Below are positions 16,628 through 24,723 of a stretch of 64,000 bases of DNA, one piece after another (within the stretch, counting starts at the first letter, position 1; every line of letters begins with the position of its first letter). Below the pieces are notes generated by a model that saw nothing but the letters and a program-made list of their open reading frames with translations, did not search any database and had not been told where the DNA came from. The DNA is from an uncultured Oscillibacter sp. (lineage in GTDB: Bacteria > Bacillota > Clostridia > Oscillospirales > Oscillospiraceae): assembly GCA_910576845.1 (NCBI GenBank), contig CAJTJA010000002.1, positions 1 through 64,000 on the forward strand. Direction: 5' to 3'. A program made the translations under genes and the position numbers.

Positions 16628-17045
16628 CTGTCTGCGAATATTCTTTTAGACGGTTTTGGGCGCAGGCGCATAATTTGCTCCCGTCTATGCCGCCGGAAGC
16701 AATGCCGCACCCCTCCCGCCATGTTATCCCACAATGGCGATAAAGAGAGGCGGCGGGATAATCTGCACTGCCCGCCACCCCTGTGTTTATTCTATATGGT
16801 TGTTTTTATACTGGTGTTCCTACTTTCGTTTCCCTCCTGCGTTTGACAATAACAGCCGCCGTACCCACAAGCAGCGGGCAGAGCGCAAAGCCCGGTAACT
16901 TCTTCCAGGGATATGACGCCGCGTCCTGCCGGTGGACTTGCTGCCGGCTTTTGCAAATAGGACCGCCATATCTGTGGTATTTACCGTGCTTTCTGCGCCT
17001 GCTATGCCGGCTTGTCTGCGGGTTTCTTATGCCGGGCCGGTTCGT
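16628..17045. other. Gene-free stretch with a possible cell-wall-anchor remnant
   Basis: No intact gene is visible in these 418 bases. On the minus strand, 16806 to about 16930 reads SYPWKKLPGFALCPLLVGTA, then AVIVKRRRETK and a stop: a proline-flanked hydrophobic segment with a basic tail, like the C-terminus of sortase-anchored proteins. It follows the SLH gene with stops between. It may be a decayed anchor left from an older version of the surface protein (inference). Confidence 0.35.
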
Positions 17046-20000
17046 TCATATCGTGCCTGAGGGCGTGGTAGCGGGTTGAAACCCGTTGCCAATAAAGCGG
17101 TGGAGCATAGCCGCAATATGGGCGCGGGTGGCGGTTCCCTTCGGGGAAAGAAGATTATCCCCTGTGCCGTTCACAATGCCGGAGCTAACCGCCCATATAA
17201 GGGGCTGCTTTGACCATTGGGAAACCTTGTCTTTATCCGTGAAGCGGTCAAGGCTTCCTGTGGCGGTCGTGTCATAGCCCTTGTACTGCGCGTAGCGGTA
17301 GAAGAACGCCGCAAGCTGTTCACGGGTGATCGGGTTGCCTGGGCCAAACCTGCCGTCGCCGTAGCCGCCTACAACACCGCTTTGCTCCGCCCACGTTACC
17401 GCGTCATAATACCAAGCTGTACCGGGACCGTACACCACATCGGTAAAGCTGTTTTTGCCCTCCACTTTGGGGCTGCCCTCCGTACGGTAGAAGATCACCG
17501 CGAGCTGGGCGCGGGTGGCGTTACTGCTCGGCGCAAAGGTTGCTGCGTTTTTGCCCGCCATTAAGCCGTTTTCGTAGACAAACATCATGTCCTTATAAAA
17601 CCAGTCTGTTTCCTTTACGTCGGTAAACGGATTGCCTGCGCCTGTGTTGGGGGTGTCCTTACCCGGTTCGTCTTTGGAATTGTCCAGAATGGCAAACGGG
17701 GAAAGGCTGTCTGCTGTTACCTTGATTTTTCCGTTTGAGACAGCTACATCATAGCTGTCCAGCTTATCTTTCAGGCAATGGGCGACCGTCAATGTCTTTC
17801 CGTTGTACTCGCTGGAAACGGGGAATGTAAGGGTTACGGTTCCCCGGAAGCTATGGCTTAAAGACACGTCATAAATTGCAACCACGCGGCCCTGCTCCTG
17901 CCATTGGCGGATTTGGCCGCACTCAGCGCACTCGCCGTTATGCAGATGGTTCGGTGTAACGGTCAGGCGGGCGTTTTTGTGAATGCCGCTGCCGGAAAGT
18001 GTAACGCCGCCATTGGAAAAAGTATCGCTGCCATAAGTCGGGGTGGAAGAATCTTCCCAGCCGCCGGACGAACCGCCAGAATTGCCTCCTGACGTGTCCC
18101 CATCGTCTCCGGAATCTCCCGGATTTTGGTCATCGTCCGGCTCGTTGTCAGATCCTTCGTCTTCTGATTCTCCATCCCCCGGTTTTACCGGATCTTTATC
18201 GTCTTCCTCAGAATCATCCGGTTTACCTGGTTCCTCTTTGTCATCTCCAGGTTCCTCCGGCTTACCCGGTTCCTCTTTGTCGTCTCCGGGTTCCTCCGGC
18301 TCACCCGGCTCACTTGGATCAGTCGATAACACTGCGTCACATATATCACAACGTCCGTCACCGTCTTTATCCACATGTTCACAGGTCACAAATTCTCCCG
18401 GATCGCCCGGAATCTCTGCAAAAGGATCATCAAAAGCCGCGTTGTAATTTACCGTCACCTGGTTTATCAAACCAGCATAAGTCAATGCCGAGCGGCCGCC
18501 ATTCGTCTGCCATTCGCTTTCAGTTCCGCCAAAGTCTATCGTCTGCAATATTCTGCATCCCGCAAACGGCGAACCACTCAAGCCCATTCCATCAATTTCT
18601 ACTGCCTCAGGAATATACAGATAGGTTAATGCCATGCAGTTTGTAAACATACCCGAGCTTATCTTATCCGCCTTCAACGGCAAGGTTACATCTAACAAAT
18701 ACCAGCACTTGGAAAATAGATTATCTCCCAACGATACCCTCTGCTCGCCCGGCGCAAACCGCACCTGCACCAAATGATCACACTCCATGAACGCCCCCGC
18801 GCCCACAGAAGTGATGCTCGCCGGAAAATCCAGATAAGCAATTCCACATTTATGGAACGCATTAACGCCAATACTCTGCACACCCTCATAGAATGTTGCC
18901 GACTTCAAGCCTTGGCAATCATAGAACGCTTCATCCCCAATTATTTTTACACTTCCGGGCACCGTTATTTCCGTTAAACTTGACTTTCCAAACGCTGCCT
19001 TTCCGATGCTCGTGACGGTCTCCGGAATCTGCACGCTCATTACCGGACTTTGGTAAAAAGCATAGCTGCCGATACTTTCCACGCCATCCTCAATCATCAC
19101 CTGATTAATTACGGCAGCATGCGTCTCCCAATCCGGACGGCTGCTCTCCGTATAATCTGGCATCGCACCTTTCCCGGAGATTGACAGTGTTCCTCCCTTG
19201 GTCAATGTCCAGTTTAAACTGCCTTCCGTTCCGCTTTGGAGAATTTCCTCCGCATCCTGCTCTTCCGAATACCCTGCCGGGTAGCGGGTCACGATAAAAT
19301 TCGCGTTTAAAACTTCCGATTTGCTCATCACCCGTCCCCAATGTACGCTCTTATTGTAATTCCCCTCGGCAACCGTCACTCCGCCAGAACCCACTCTAAG
19401 AACAATCACAAAATGGCTGTTATTAATTCGCAGAATGTCTCCAACCTTCACGTCTTCATACTCGAATCCTCCTCTGTCAACCGTTCTTGCCGGAAGAGTG
19501 CCAAAGGCCTCATCGCTCAGTATAAAGACAAATGCCGCACAGCCAACCCCAAGGCTCGCTCCTTTTACCGGACCACCCTGAAAACGATAGTATTTTCCCC
19601 ATTCTCCCTCGTTTCCATAAGGCTGAAAATTCGTCCAGGGCATCCCCTCATAAAGCTCATCCTTCATGCCGATCATCGCGTTATAAGCTTCCTCATACGT
19701 CGGACAAATCTTGGATGCCTTGGTAATCCCAAAAGGCTGACTTGAGAGATCGTCTTCCTCTTCGGCTTCCATCAAAAACGGCGCCTTATCAGACCAGACC
19801 CCGGCTAAATCCTCCGGCCTTTCATGATCTGCGGTTTTATCTTGGAGAACATTCTCAAGAACCTGATCCGCGGTTAATGCCGCTGTGTTGGACGGGGAAG
19901 CGTCCTCTGCGCCGCATTTCTCGCAGATAAAGCCGCAGGGCGTCCCCCCGGCTGCGGGGGAATAGCCGCACTCGCTGTCATGCTCGTGCTGGCAGTTTAA

Positions 20001-20384
20001 TTCCTCTGTAACACAGCCGCATTCCTCGCTGCAAACGTGGGGACAGCTTTCCGGTTTCCGTTCTTTCACGCCGGACAGGGTAGCGGTGCTGCCGGAAACG
20101 CTGGCCGCTGCTTCTTCCAGGTAACATTCCGCTGTATGCTCATGGACACACTCGGTTATTTCAGCATAACAGTCCTTGGTGTGTTCGTGGGTGCAGGGTG
20201 TTCCCGGTTCTCCTCCGGTGTAGCCGCACTCACCGCCATGTTCGGTGTGGTGTTCACACAAGCCGCCTTCCACTGGGGGCTGGCCGTTGTCCTGCATCTG
20301 CGCTTCGGCATAGGCCGGCGAAGAGCAGAAGAAAAAGAGTGTGCCGCAGAGCAGCAGGCTTAAAAATCTTTGTTTTGTTCTCAT
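17046..20384 (-). CDS. Secreted modular surface protein: Cys/His motifs, NlpC/P60-like domain, BspA LRRs, three SLH domains
   Basis: An 1112-residue exported protein. A signal peptide (hydrophobic LLLCGTLFFFCSSPAYA) is followed by about 120 residues of repeated CEHHTEHGGECGY, CTHEHTKDCY and CQHEHDSECGY motifs that probably bind metal. A catalytic-looking segment comes next (about 230-380) with GVGCAAFVFILSD and NNSHFVIVLRVG, the Cys and His order of NlpC/P60 or CHAP-like amidases. BspA-type leucine-rich repeats (for example VESIGSYAF, VTSIGKAAF) run from about 390 to 660. Then come an acidic linker with EEPGDDKEEPGKP units, a Gly/Ser stretch, and three C-terminal SLH domains (TDVKETDWFYKDM, TREQLAAFFYRYA, TRAHIAAMLHRF) that would hold it to the cell wall. 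The substrate is unknown. The start follows GAAAGGAAACAG. Confidence 0.85.
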   Translation of the reverse strand: MRTKQRFLSLLLCGTLFFFCSSPAYAEAQMQDNGQPPVEGGLCEHHTEHGGECGYTGGEPGTPCTHEHTKDCYAEITECVHEHTAECYLEEAAASVSGSTATLSGVKERKPESCPHVCSEECGCVTEELNCQHEHDSECGYSPAAGGTPCGFICEKCGAEDASPSNTAALTADQVLENVLQDKTADHERPEDLAGVWSDKAPFLMEAEEEDDLSSQPFGITKASKICPTYEEAYNAMIGMKDELYEGMPWTNFQPYGNEGEWGKYYRFQGGPVKGASLGVGCAAFVFILSDEAFGTLPARTVDRGGFEYEDVKVGDILRINNSHFVIVLRVGSGGVTVAEGNYNKSVHWGRVMSKSEVLNANFIVTRYPAGYSEEQDAEEILQSGTEGSLNWTLTKGGTLSISGKGAMPDYTESSRPDWETHAAVINQVMIEDGVESIGSYAFYQSPVMSVQIPETVTSIGKAAFGKSSLTEITVPGSVKIIGDEAFYDCQGLKSATFYEGVQSIGVNAFHKCGIAYLDFPASITSVGAGAFMECDHLVQVRFAPGEQRVSLGDNLFSKCWYLLDVTLPLKADKISSGMFTNCMALTYLYIPEAVEIDGMGLSGSPFAGCRILQTIDFGGTESEWQTNGGRSALTYAGLINQVTVNYNAAFDDPFAEIPGDPGEFVTCEHVDKDGDGRCDICDAVLSTDPSEPGEPEEPGDDKEEPGKPEEPGDDKEEPGKPDDSEEDDKDPVKPGDGESEDEGSDNEPDDDQNPGDSGDDGDTSGGNSGGSSGGWEDSSTPTYGSDTFSNGGVTLSGSGIHKNARLTVTPNHLHNGECAECGQIRQWQEQGRVVAIYDVSLSHSFRGTVTLTFPVSSEYNGKTLTVAHCLKDKLDSYDVAVSNGKIKVTADSLSPFAILDNSKDEPGKDTPNTGAGNPFTDVKETDWFYKDMMFVYENGLMAGKNAATFAPSSNATRAQLAVIFYRTEGSPKVEGKNSFTDVVYGPGTAWYYDAVTWAEQSGVVGGYGDGRFGPGNPITREQLAAFFYRYAQYKGYDTTATGSLDRFTDKDKVSQWSKQPLIWAVSSGIVNGTGDNLLSPKGTATRAHIAAMLHRFIGNGFQPATTPSGTI
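18229..18306 (-). repeat. 39-bp tandem repeat (two units) in the surface-protein linker
   Basis: Two adjacent 39-base units encode EEPGDDKEEPGKP-type acidic linker, differing at a few silent or conservative sites. A flexible spacer between LRR and SLH parts, likely variable in copy number between strains. Confidence 0.8.
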
Positions 20385-20527
20385 ACCATCTGTTTCCTTT
20401 CTTCTATGATAATTGTCCGTAAAGCAAGAAAAAGGACAGACTCATTCTGTCTGTCGAGAATGTATCGAAAGAAGTTTCATTTGTCAAGTCCTCTCCTGCA
20501 AAAAGTGTACATATTTTCCATTTATAT

Positions 20528-20556
20528 ATTATACGAATCTCGGTCAGGTATGTCAA
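20528..20556 (-). promoter_or_regulatory. Consensus promoter of the surface-protein gene
   Basis: Minus strand TTGACA, 17 bases, TATAAT, a perfect match, leaving about 140 bases of 5' leader before the start codon. Confidence 0.85.
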
Positions 20557-20581
20557 TACGACTGTGCTGAATGAAGCGGTT

Positions 20582-20902
20582 TTAGAATAAACACCTTCGC
20601 GCCGCTTGAGTTTTCCATGTCCCTCTAAATAAAATTTGGGAAAAGAGGCATGCCTTCTGGGTAAAAAATCTGCCCCAATCCGCCATTCCGCCAATTTTCA
20701 AACAAGGCCTAAAAAATAAAACATTCGTTACACCAGTATAAGCGGACATGATTTGTTCCATAAAGCGTAAAAAGAAAATCTTCCCGTTTCCATTCAACAT
20801 AATGGTTACAAAATGATCACTATCATGTATGATGTGGAGCTGGTCTCCAAAAATTGGACGAAGCGCCGCTTCATACAGCATCTCTAACTCTTTTACATTC
20901 AT
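20582..20902 (-). CDS. Hypothetical small protein with repeat-derived C-terminus
   Basis: A 106-residue reading frame with a good start (ATG after AGGGAGGATGAAACAA). Residues 1-64 (MNVKELEMLYEAALRPIFGD onward, to VTNVLFF) look like a genuine small protein of unknown function. From about residue 65 the frame is read through the family-A repeat at 20651-20710 (CLKIGGMADWGRFFTQKACLFS) and ends in flanking sequence. The original C-terminus has probably been replaced when the repeat inserted. No domain recognised; it may no longer function. Confidence 0.45.
   Translation of the reverse strand: MNVKELEMLYEAALRPIFGDQLHIIHDSDHFVTIMLNGNGKIFFLRFMEQIMSAYTGVTNVLFFRPCLKIGGMADWGRFFTQKACLFSQILFRGTWKTQAARRCLF
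20651..20710. repeat. Family-A repeat, copy inside a small reading frame
   Basis: Matches bases 91-150 of the window with about three differences and ends CCGCCAATTTTCAAACAAGG followed by CC. Only this end of the element is present. Confidence 0.85.
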
Positions 20903-21039
20903 GTTTGTTTCATCCTCCCTAACGAAGTAACGTGCTCCATTATATATGGGTCAGGTGCTATTCTCAAGGTGTTTTGGTGAAATTGACAGAGTTTGAATCA
21001 GCAGCACTTACCTTGAACAGGGACTGCATTTCTGTCAGA

Positions 21040-21068
21040 TTGACACAAAAATGGAGCTGTGATACAAT
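21040..21068 (+). promoter_or_regulatory. Predicted promoter of the PNP gene
   Basis: TTGACA, 17 bases, TACAAT on the plus strand, leaving about 110 bases of leader. CTGTCC in this leader can pair with GGACAG just upstream of the ribosome-binding site. The shared purine palindrome is not present here. Confidence 0.8.
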
Positions 21069-21183
21069 AAATAAATCACTATTGTTTTGCTGGGCTTGCG
21101 CGCCGAAGCGGTGCTGTCCCGTAAGAAAACCCCTGAGGGCATTTGACGTCTTCGGGAGGACAGTCAGGAGGTATTTTCAGCTC

Positions 21184-22005
21184 ATGGAGTATACTTATGA
21201 ATATTTTCAAAAGAGTGCTGATTTTTTAAAAACAAAGGTAGGCTACGTCCCGGAAATCGCGATTGTGCTGGGTTCCTGCCTGGGACCCTTCTCTCAGGCC
21301 ATTGAGGACCCGACGGTCGTGGATTACGCTGATATCCCCAATTTTTTGGTTTCCACCGTGGCTTCCCATGCCGGGAAGATGATTTTCGGCACAGTCGCCG
21401 GCCGGAAGGTAGTCTGCATGTCCGGGCGTTTTCATTCCTACGAGGGCTATGATTTTGAGCAGCTGGTCATCCCTGTGCGCGTTTTGAAGCTGCTGGGAGT
21501 GAAAACGGTGATTCTTACCAATGCTGCCGGGGCTGTCAATACGGATTATCGCCCCGGAGATGTGATGGTGATTGCCGACCATATCAAGCTCAATGGGAAC
21601 AGCCCCCTTCGGGGACCCAATGTGGAGGAGTTCGGTCCACGGTTTTTCGATGTCTCCCAAATGTATACGCCGTCTCTTCGAAAGCTGGCCCTGGATTGTG
21701 CGGAAGACTCTCCTCTGCGGGTTCACGAGGGGGTTTATATGTTTTTCCCGGGTCCCCAGTTTGAGACCCCTGCGGAAATCCGGGCGGCCCGAATTCTGGG
21801 TGCCGACGCAGTGGGTATGTCCACCGTCACCGAGGCTCTCACCGCCGCTCACTGCGGGATGCCGCTGCTGGCCTTGTCGGTCATGACGAATATGGCGGCG
21901 GGGGTGCTTGACCGCCCGCTTACCGACACGGAAGTGGATGAAACAGCCAATATGATCGCCGGGGAATTCAGTGAATATGTGAAGAAAATTGTGGCCTTGA
22001 TTTGA
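21184..22005 (+). CDS. punA: Purine-nucleoside phosphorylase
   Basis: A 273-residue trimeric-type PNP that splits inosine or guanosine with phosphate into the base and ribose 1-phosphate. Motifs are LGSCLGPFSQAI near residue 32 (phosphate site), SGRFHSYEGYD near 80, LTNAAGAVN, GPQFETPAEIR near 190 and VGMSTVTEALTA. Length is normal for the family. The start at 21184 lies after CAGGAGGT; the longer frame upstream covers the promoter. It opens a run with the amidohydrolase and Fe-ADH genes and lies just before the nucleoside ABC transporter, which fits nucleoside scavenging. Confidence 0.95.
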   Translation: MEYTYEYFQKSADFLKTKVGYVPEIAIVLGSCLGPFSQAIEDPTVVDYADIPNFLVSTVASHAGKMIFGTVAGRKVVCMSGRFHSYEGYDFEQLVIPVRVLKLLGVKTVILTNAAGAVNTDYRPGDVMVIADHIKLNGNSPLRGPNVEEFGPRFFDVSQMYTPSLRKLALDCAEDSPLRVHEGVYMFFPGPQFETPAEIRAARILGADAVGMSTVTEALTAAHCGMPLLALSVMTNMAAGVLDRPLTDTEVDETANMIAGEFSEYVKKIVALI

Positions 22006-22022
22006 AACAGGAGGAATGTAAT

Positions 22023-23321
22023 ATGAAGCTGCTGCTGAAAAACTGCGCGATTCTAGCCGCGGAAGGAACCGGATTCCGTTGTTTGGAGAACGCGTATCTT
22101 GGAATTGACGGGGATACCATCGACTATATTGGGGCGGACAAGCCCCAGGCTGCCTATGACCGGGAGAAGGACATGACAGGGCGTATGCTGCTTCCCGGAC
22201 TTATTAACTGCCACGGTCACAGCCCCATGGTTCTGCTTCGGGGGATTGGCAGCGATCTGCCTCTTCAGGAGTGGCTCTTTGAAAAGATGATGCCCATTGA
22301 GGACCGGCTTACTGCTGAGGATATCAAGACCGGCAACGCCCTTGCTCTGCTGGAGATGATCTCCACCGGCACTACCAGCTATTCCGACATGTATTTTGAG
22401 CCCCAGACTGCCGTTGAGAACGCCATTGCCTGCGGCGTCAAGGCCAACCTCAGCCGCCCAGTCCAGTGCTTTAATAAAGACGAAACCTATGAGGAAAACC
22501 ACCGGGCCAGGGAATCCATCCGGCTTTTCAAGGATTACCATGGCGCGGCTGACGGCCGGGTCCGCATTGACTTTGCCATTCACGCCGAATACACCTGCTT
22601 TGAACACATTGTCCGGCCTTACAGCGCCGAGTGCCGGGCCTTGGGAGGGCGGATGCATATCCATCTCTCCGAGACAAAGAAAGAACATGACGAATGCGTG
22701 GAGAAGTATGGAAAGACTCCGGCAAAGTGGTTTTACGATCTGGGGACATTCGATTCCCCCACTGCTGCCGCCCACTGCGTTTTTGTAACGGAGGAGGATA
22801 TGGCTCTGATGCTGGAAAAGGGGGTCAGCGTCATTCACAATCCCACCAGCAATATGAAGCTGGGCAGCGGCTTTGCCCCAATTCAGCGGATGCTGGACAT
22901 GGGGCTGAACGTTACCCTTGGCACAGACGGCGCCGCCAGCAATAACAATCTGAATATGATGGAGGAGCTGCATCTGGCGGCGGTTCTCCATAACGGCTAT
23001 CATCGGGACCCGACGATCCTGAAGCCGGCCCAGCTCCTGGCCATGGCTGCCCGGAACGGCGCGAAGCTCCAGGGGCGGGAGGATACCGGCGCGTTAGAGG
23101 TGGGAAAGAAAGCGGACGTCATTGCCTTGGATATGACAAAGCCGCATATGTATCCCAACCTGGATCCTCTGGCCCTGACGGTTTATTCCGCCCAGGGCAG
23201 CGATGTGGTGATGACCATGGTGGACGGCAGGATTCTCTATGAGAACGGCGAATTTTTCACCCTGGATGCGGACAAGATTCTCTATGAGGCCAAGGCCGCC
23301 GTAAAGCGGCTGTATAACTGA
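22023..23321 (+). CDS. Amidohydrolase of the MTA/SAH deaminase family
   Basis: A 432-residue metal-dependent amidohydrolase that deaminates adenine-type nucleosides such as 5'-methylthioadenosine or S-adenosylhomocysteine; guanine and 8-oxoguanine deaminases are close relatives. Metal ligands are visible in NCHGHSPMVLLRG near residue 60, HAEYTC near 185, HLSETKKEH near 210, and the Asp in TLGTDGAASNNN near 297, with HNPTSNMKLGSG preceding it. The start follows ACAGGAGGAATGTAAT, 17 bases after the PNP stop. The neighbours suggest it feeds deaminated nucleosides (inosine-like) to the phosphorylase; the exact substrate is open. Confidence 0.88.
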   Translation: MKLLLKNCAILAAEGTGFRCLENAYLGIDGDTIDYIGADKPQAAYDREKDMTGRMLLPGLINCHGHSPMVLLRGIGSDLPLQEWLFEKMMPIEDRLTAEDIKTGNALALLEMISTGTTSYSDMYFEPQTAVENAIACGVKANLSRPVQCFNKDETYEENHRARESIRLFKDYHGAADGRVRIDFAIHAEYTCFEHIVRPYSAECRALGGRMHIHLSETKKEHDECVEKYGKTPAKWFYDLGTFDSPTAAAHCVFVTEEDMALMLEKGVSVIHNPTSNMKLGSGFAPIQRMLDMGLNVTLGTDGAASNNNLNMMEELHLAAVLHNGYHRDPTILKPAQLLAMAARNGAKLQGREDTGALEVGKKADVIALDMTKPHMYPNLDPLALTVYSAQGSDVVMTMVDGRILYENGEFFTLDADKILYEAKAAVKRLYN

Positions 23322-23349
23322 ACCTCTGGACAGGGAAAGGGGCTTGGAC

Positions 23350-24513
23350 ATGAAAAATTTCACTTATTCGATTCCCACTGTAATACACTTCGGAGAGGGA
23401 CAGATTAAAAAGCTGGGGGGTGAGATTGCCGCCCGCGCCCATAAGGTTTTGCTGATTTACGGCGGCGGCAGCGTTAAGCGCAGCGGCGTCTATGACGCCG
23501 CCGTAGCCCAGCTGAAGGCTGGCGGCATTGAATGGGCCGAGCTTTCCGGCGTGGAGCCGAATCCCCGGATTGCCACAGCCCGGGAGGGCGTCCGGCTATG
23601 CAGGGAACACAAGCTGGACGGCGTGCTGGCCCTGGGAGGCGGCAGTGTCATTGATTGTGCCAAGTGTGTCGCTGCCGGGGCTCTTTACAGCGGAGACCCT
23701 TGGGACTTTTCTGCGGGAAAGGCTGTGCCGGAGAAAGCGCTGCCGCTCTTCACGGTACTGACCATGGCCGCAACCGGTTCTGAAATGGACAACATTGCTG
23801 TGATGAGCAACCCGGAGACTAACCAGAAAGAGGCTTTCTCCGGGCCCTGCTGCTATCCGGCCGTGTCAATTTTGGACCCCACTTACACCTATTCTCTCCC
23901 TGCTTTTCAGACCGCCGCAGGCACCGCCGATATCATGTCTCATACCTTTGAGAACTATTTCAGTCCTATTGAGACGTCTTATTTGGCGGACAGCATGGCG
24001 GAGGCGATTCTCCGCTCCTGCATCCAGTATGGCCCCAAGGCCATTGAGACTCCCGATGACTATGAGGCCCGGGCGAACCTGATGTGGAATGCCTCCTGGG
24101 CTATTAACGGCTTTCTCGACATGGGCAAGCCGGTGGCCTGGAGTGTCCATCGGATGGAGCATGAGCTCTCTGCTTTTTACGATATTACGCATGGCGTGGG
24201 CCTGGCAATTCTGACACCAAACTGGATGCGCTATGTCCTCAGTGAAAAAACGGAGCACCGTTTTGCCCGCTATGGCATGGCGGTCTGGGGGTTGGATGCA
24301 TCCCTTTCCCCGCGGGTGCTGGCAGAAACCGCAATCCAGAAGACGAGGGATTTTTTCAGCTCCATGGGTCTGCCTGCCACGTTGGCGGAGGTGGGCATTG
24401 GTCCGGAGCATTTCGGGGAAATGGCCCGGAAGGCTCGAACCGGCGGCTTTGATAAGACATTTGTCCCTCTCAGCGCTGAGGATATTGTTGAAATCTATCG
24501 AATGAGCCTGTAA
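23350..24513 (+). CDS. Iron-containing alcohol dehydrogenase (butanol-dehydrogenase-like)
   Basis: A 387-residue group III alcohol dehydrogenase that uses NAD(P)H to reduce aldehydes. It shows GGGSVIDCAKCVAAG near residue 95 (cofactor site), TMAATGSEMDN near 140, and the Fe-ligand histidines in the MSHTFENYF and SVHRMEHELSAFYDITHGVG stretches. It resembles the BDH/YqhD type. ATG at 23350 is preferred over the TTG at 23344 because it sits seven bases after AAAGGGG. Its place in the nucleoside cluster suggests it may dispose of aldehydes or reducing power from ribose breakdown (inference). Confidence 0.88.
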   Translation: MKNFTYSIPTVIHFGEGQIKKLGGEIAARAHKVLLIYGGGSVKRSGVYDAAVAQLKAGGIEWAELSGVEPNPRIATAREGVRLCREHKLDGVLALGGGSVIDCAKCVAAGALYSGDPWDFSAGKAVPEKALPLFTVLTMAATGSEMDNIAVMSNPETNQKEAFSGPCCYPAVSILDPTYTYSLPAFQTAAGTADIMSHTFENYFSPIETSYLADSMAEAILRSCIQYGPKAIETPDDYEARANLMWNASWAINGFLDMGKPVAWSVHRMEHELSAFYDITHGVGLAILTPNWMRYVLSEKTEHRFARYGMAVWGLDASLSPRVLAETAIQKTRDFFSSMGLPATLAEVGIGPEHFGEMARKARTGGFDKTFVPLSAEDIVEIYRMSL

Positions 24514-24603
24514 GGCCGTCCCCCTATTTCCATGAAATTATGAGAAAATTTTTGCATGTTTATAACAAAATCCCATAAATCGGCCGGAAACCCTAAAATG
24601 GAA

Positions 24604-24633
24604 TTGACAACAGATCATACCTTGTCTTATAAT
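24604..24633 (+). promoter_or_regulatory. Promoter of the BMP lipoprotein gene
   Basis: TTGACA, 18 bases, TATAAT, about 90 bases upstream of the start codon. No purine riboswitch fold or AAAGGTTGACCTTT site was seen in the leader. Confidence 0.82.
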
Positions 24634-24723
24634 GCCTTGAGGGAAGAGGGGACAGTTTTTGACGGATGTTCCCGATTTCCCACAATATTTGACAGAATTG
24701 AGACATTGGAGGAAACGAAAAGA

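Noticed and set aside
18181..18320. CRISPR-like direct repeats
   Set aside because: Only two adjacent 39-base units without spacers, in frame inside a coding linker; not a CRISPR array. None was seen elsewhere.
18043..18447. A Ser/Pro-rich plus-strand frame that could pass for a secreted linker protein
   Set aside because: It is the complement of the acidic EEPGDDKEEPGKP linker of the surface protein; the repeats explain it.
24634..24723. Purine riboswitch before the BMP lipoprotein
   Set aside because: The leader is only about 90 bases and lacks the conserved riboswitch blocks.
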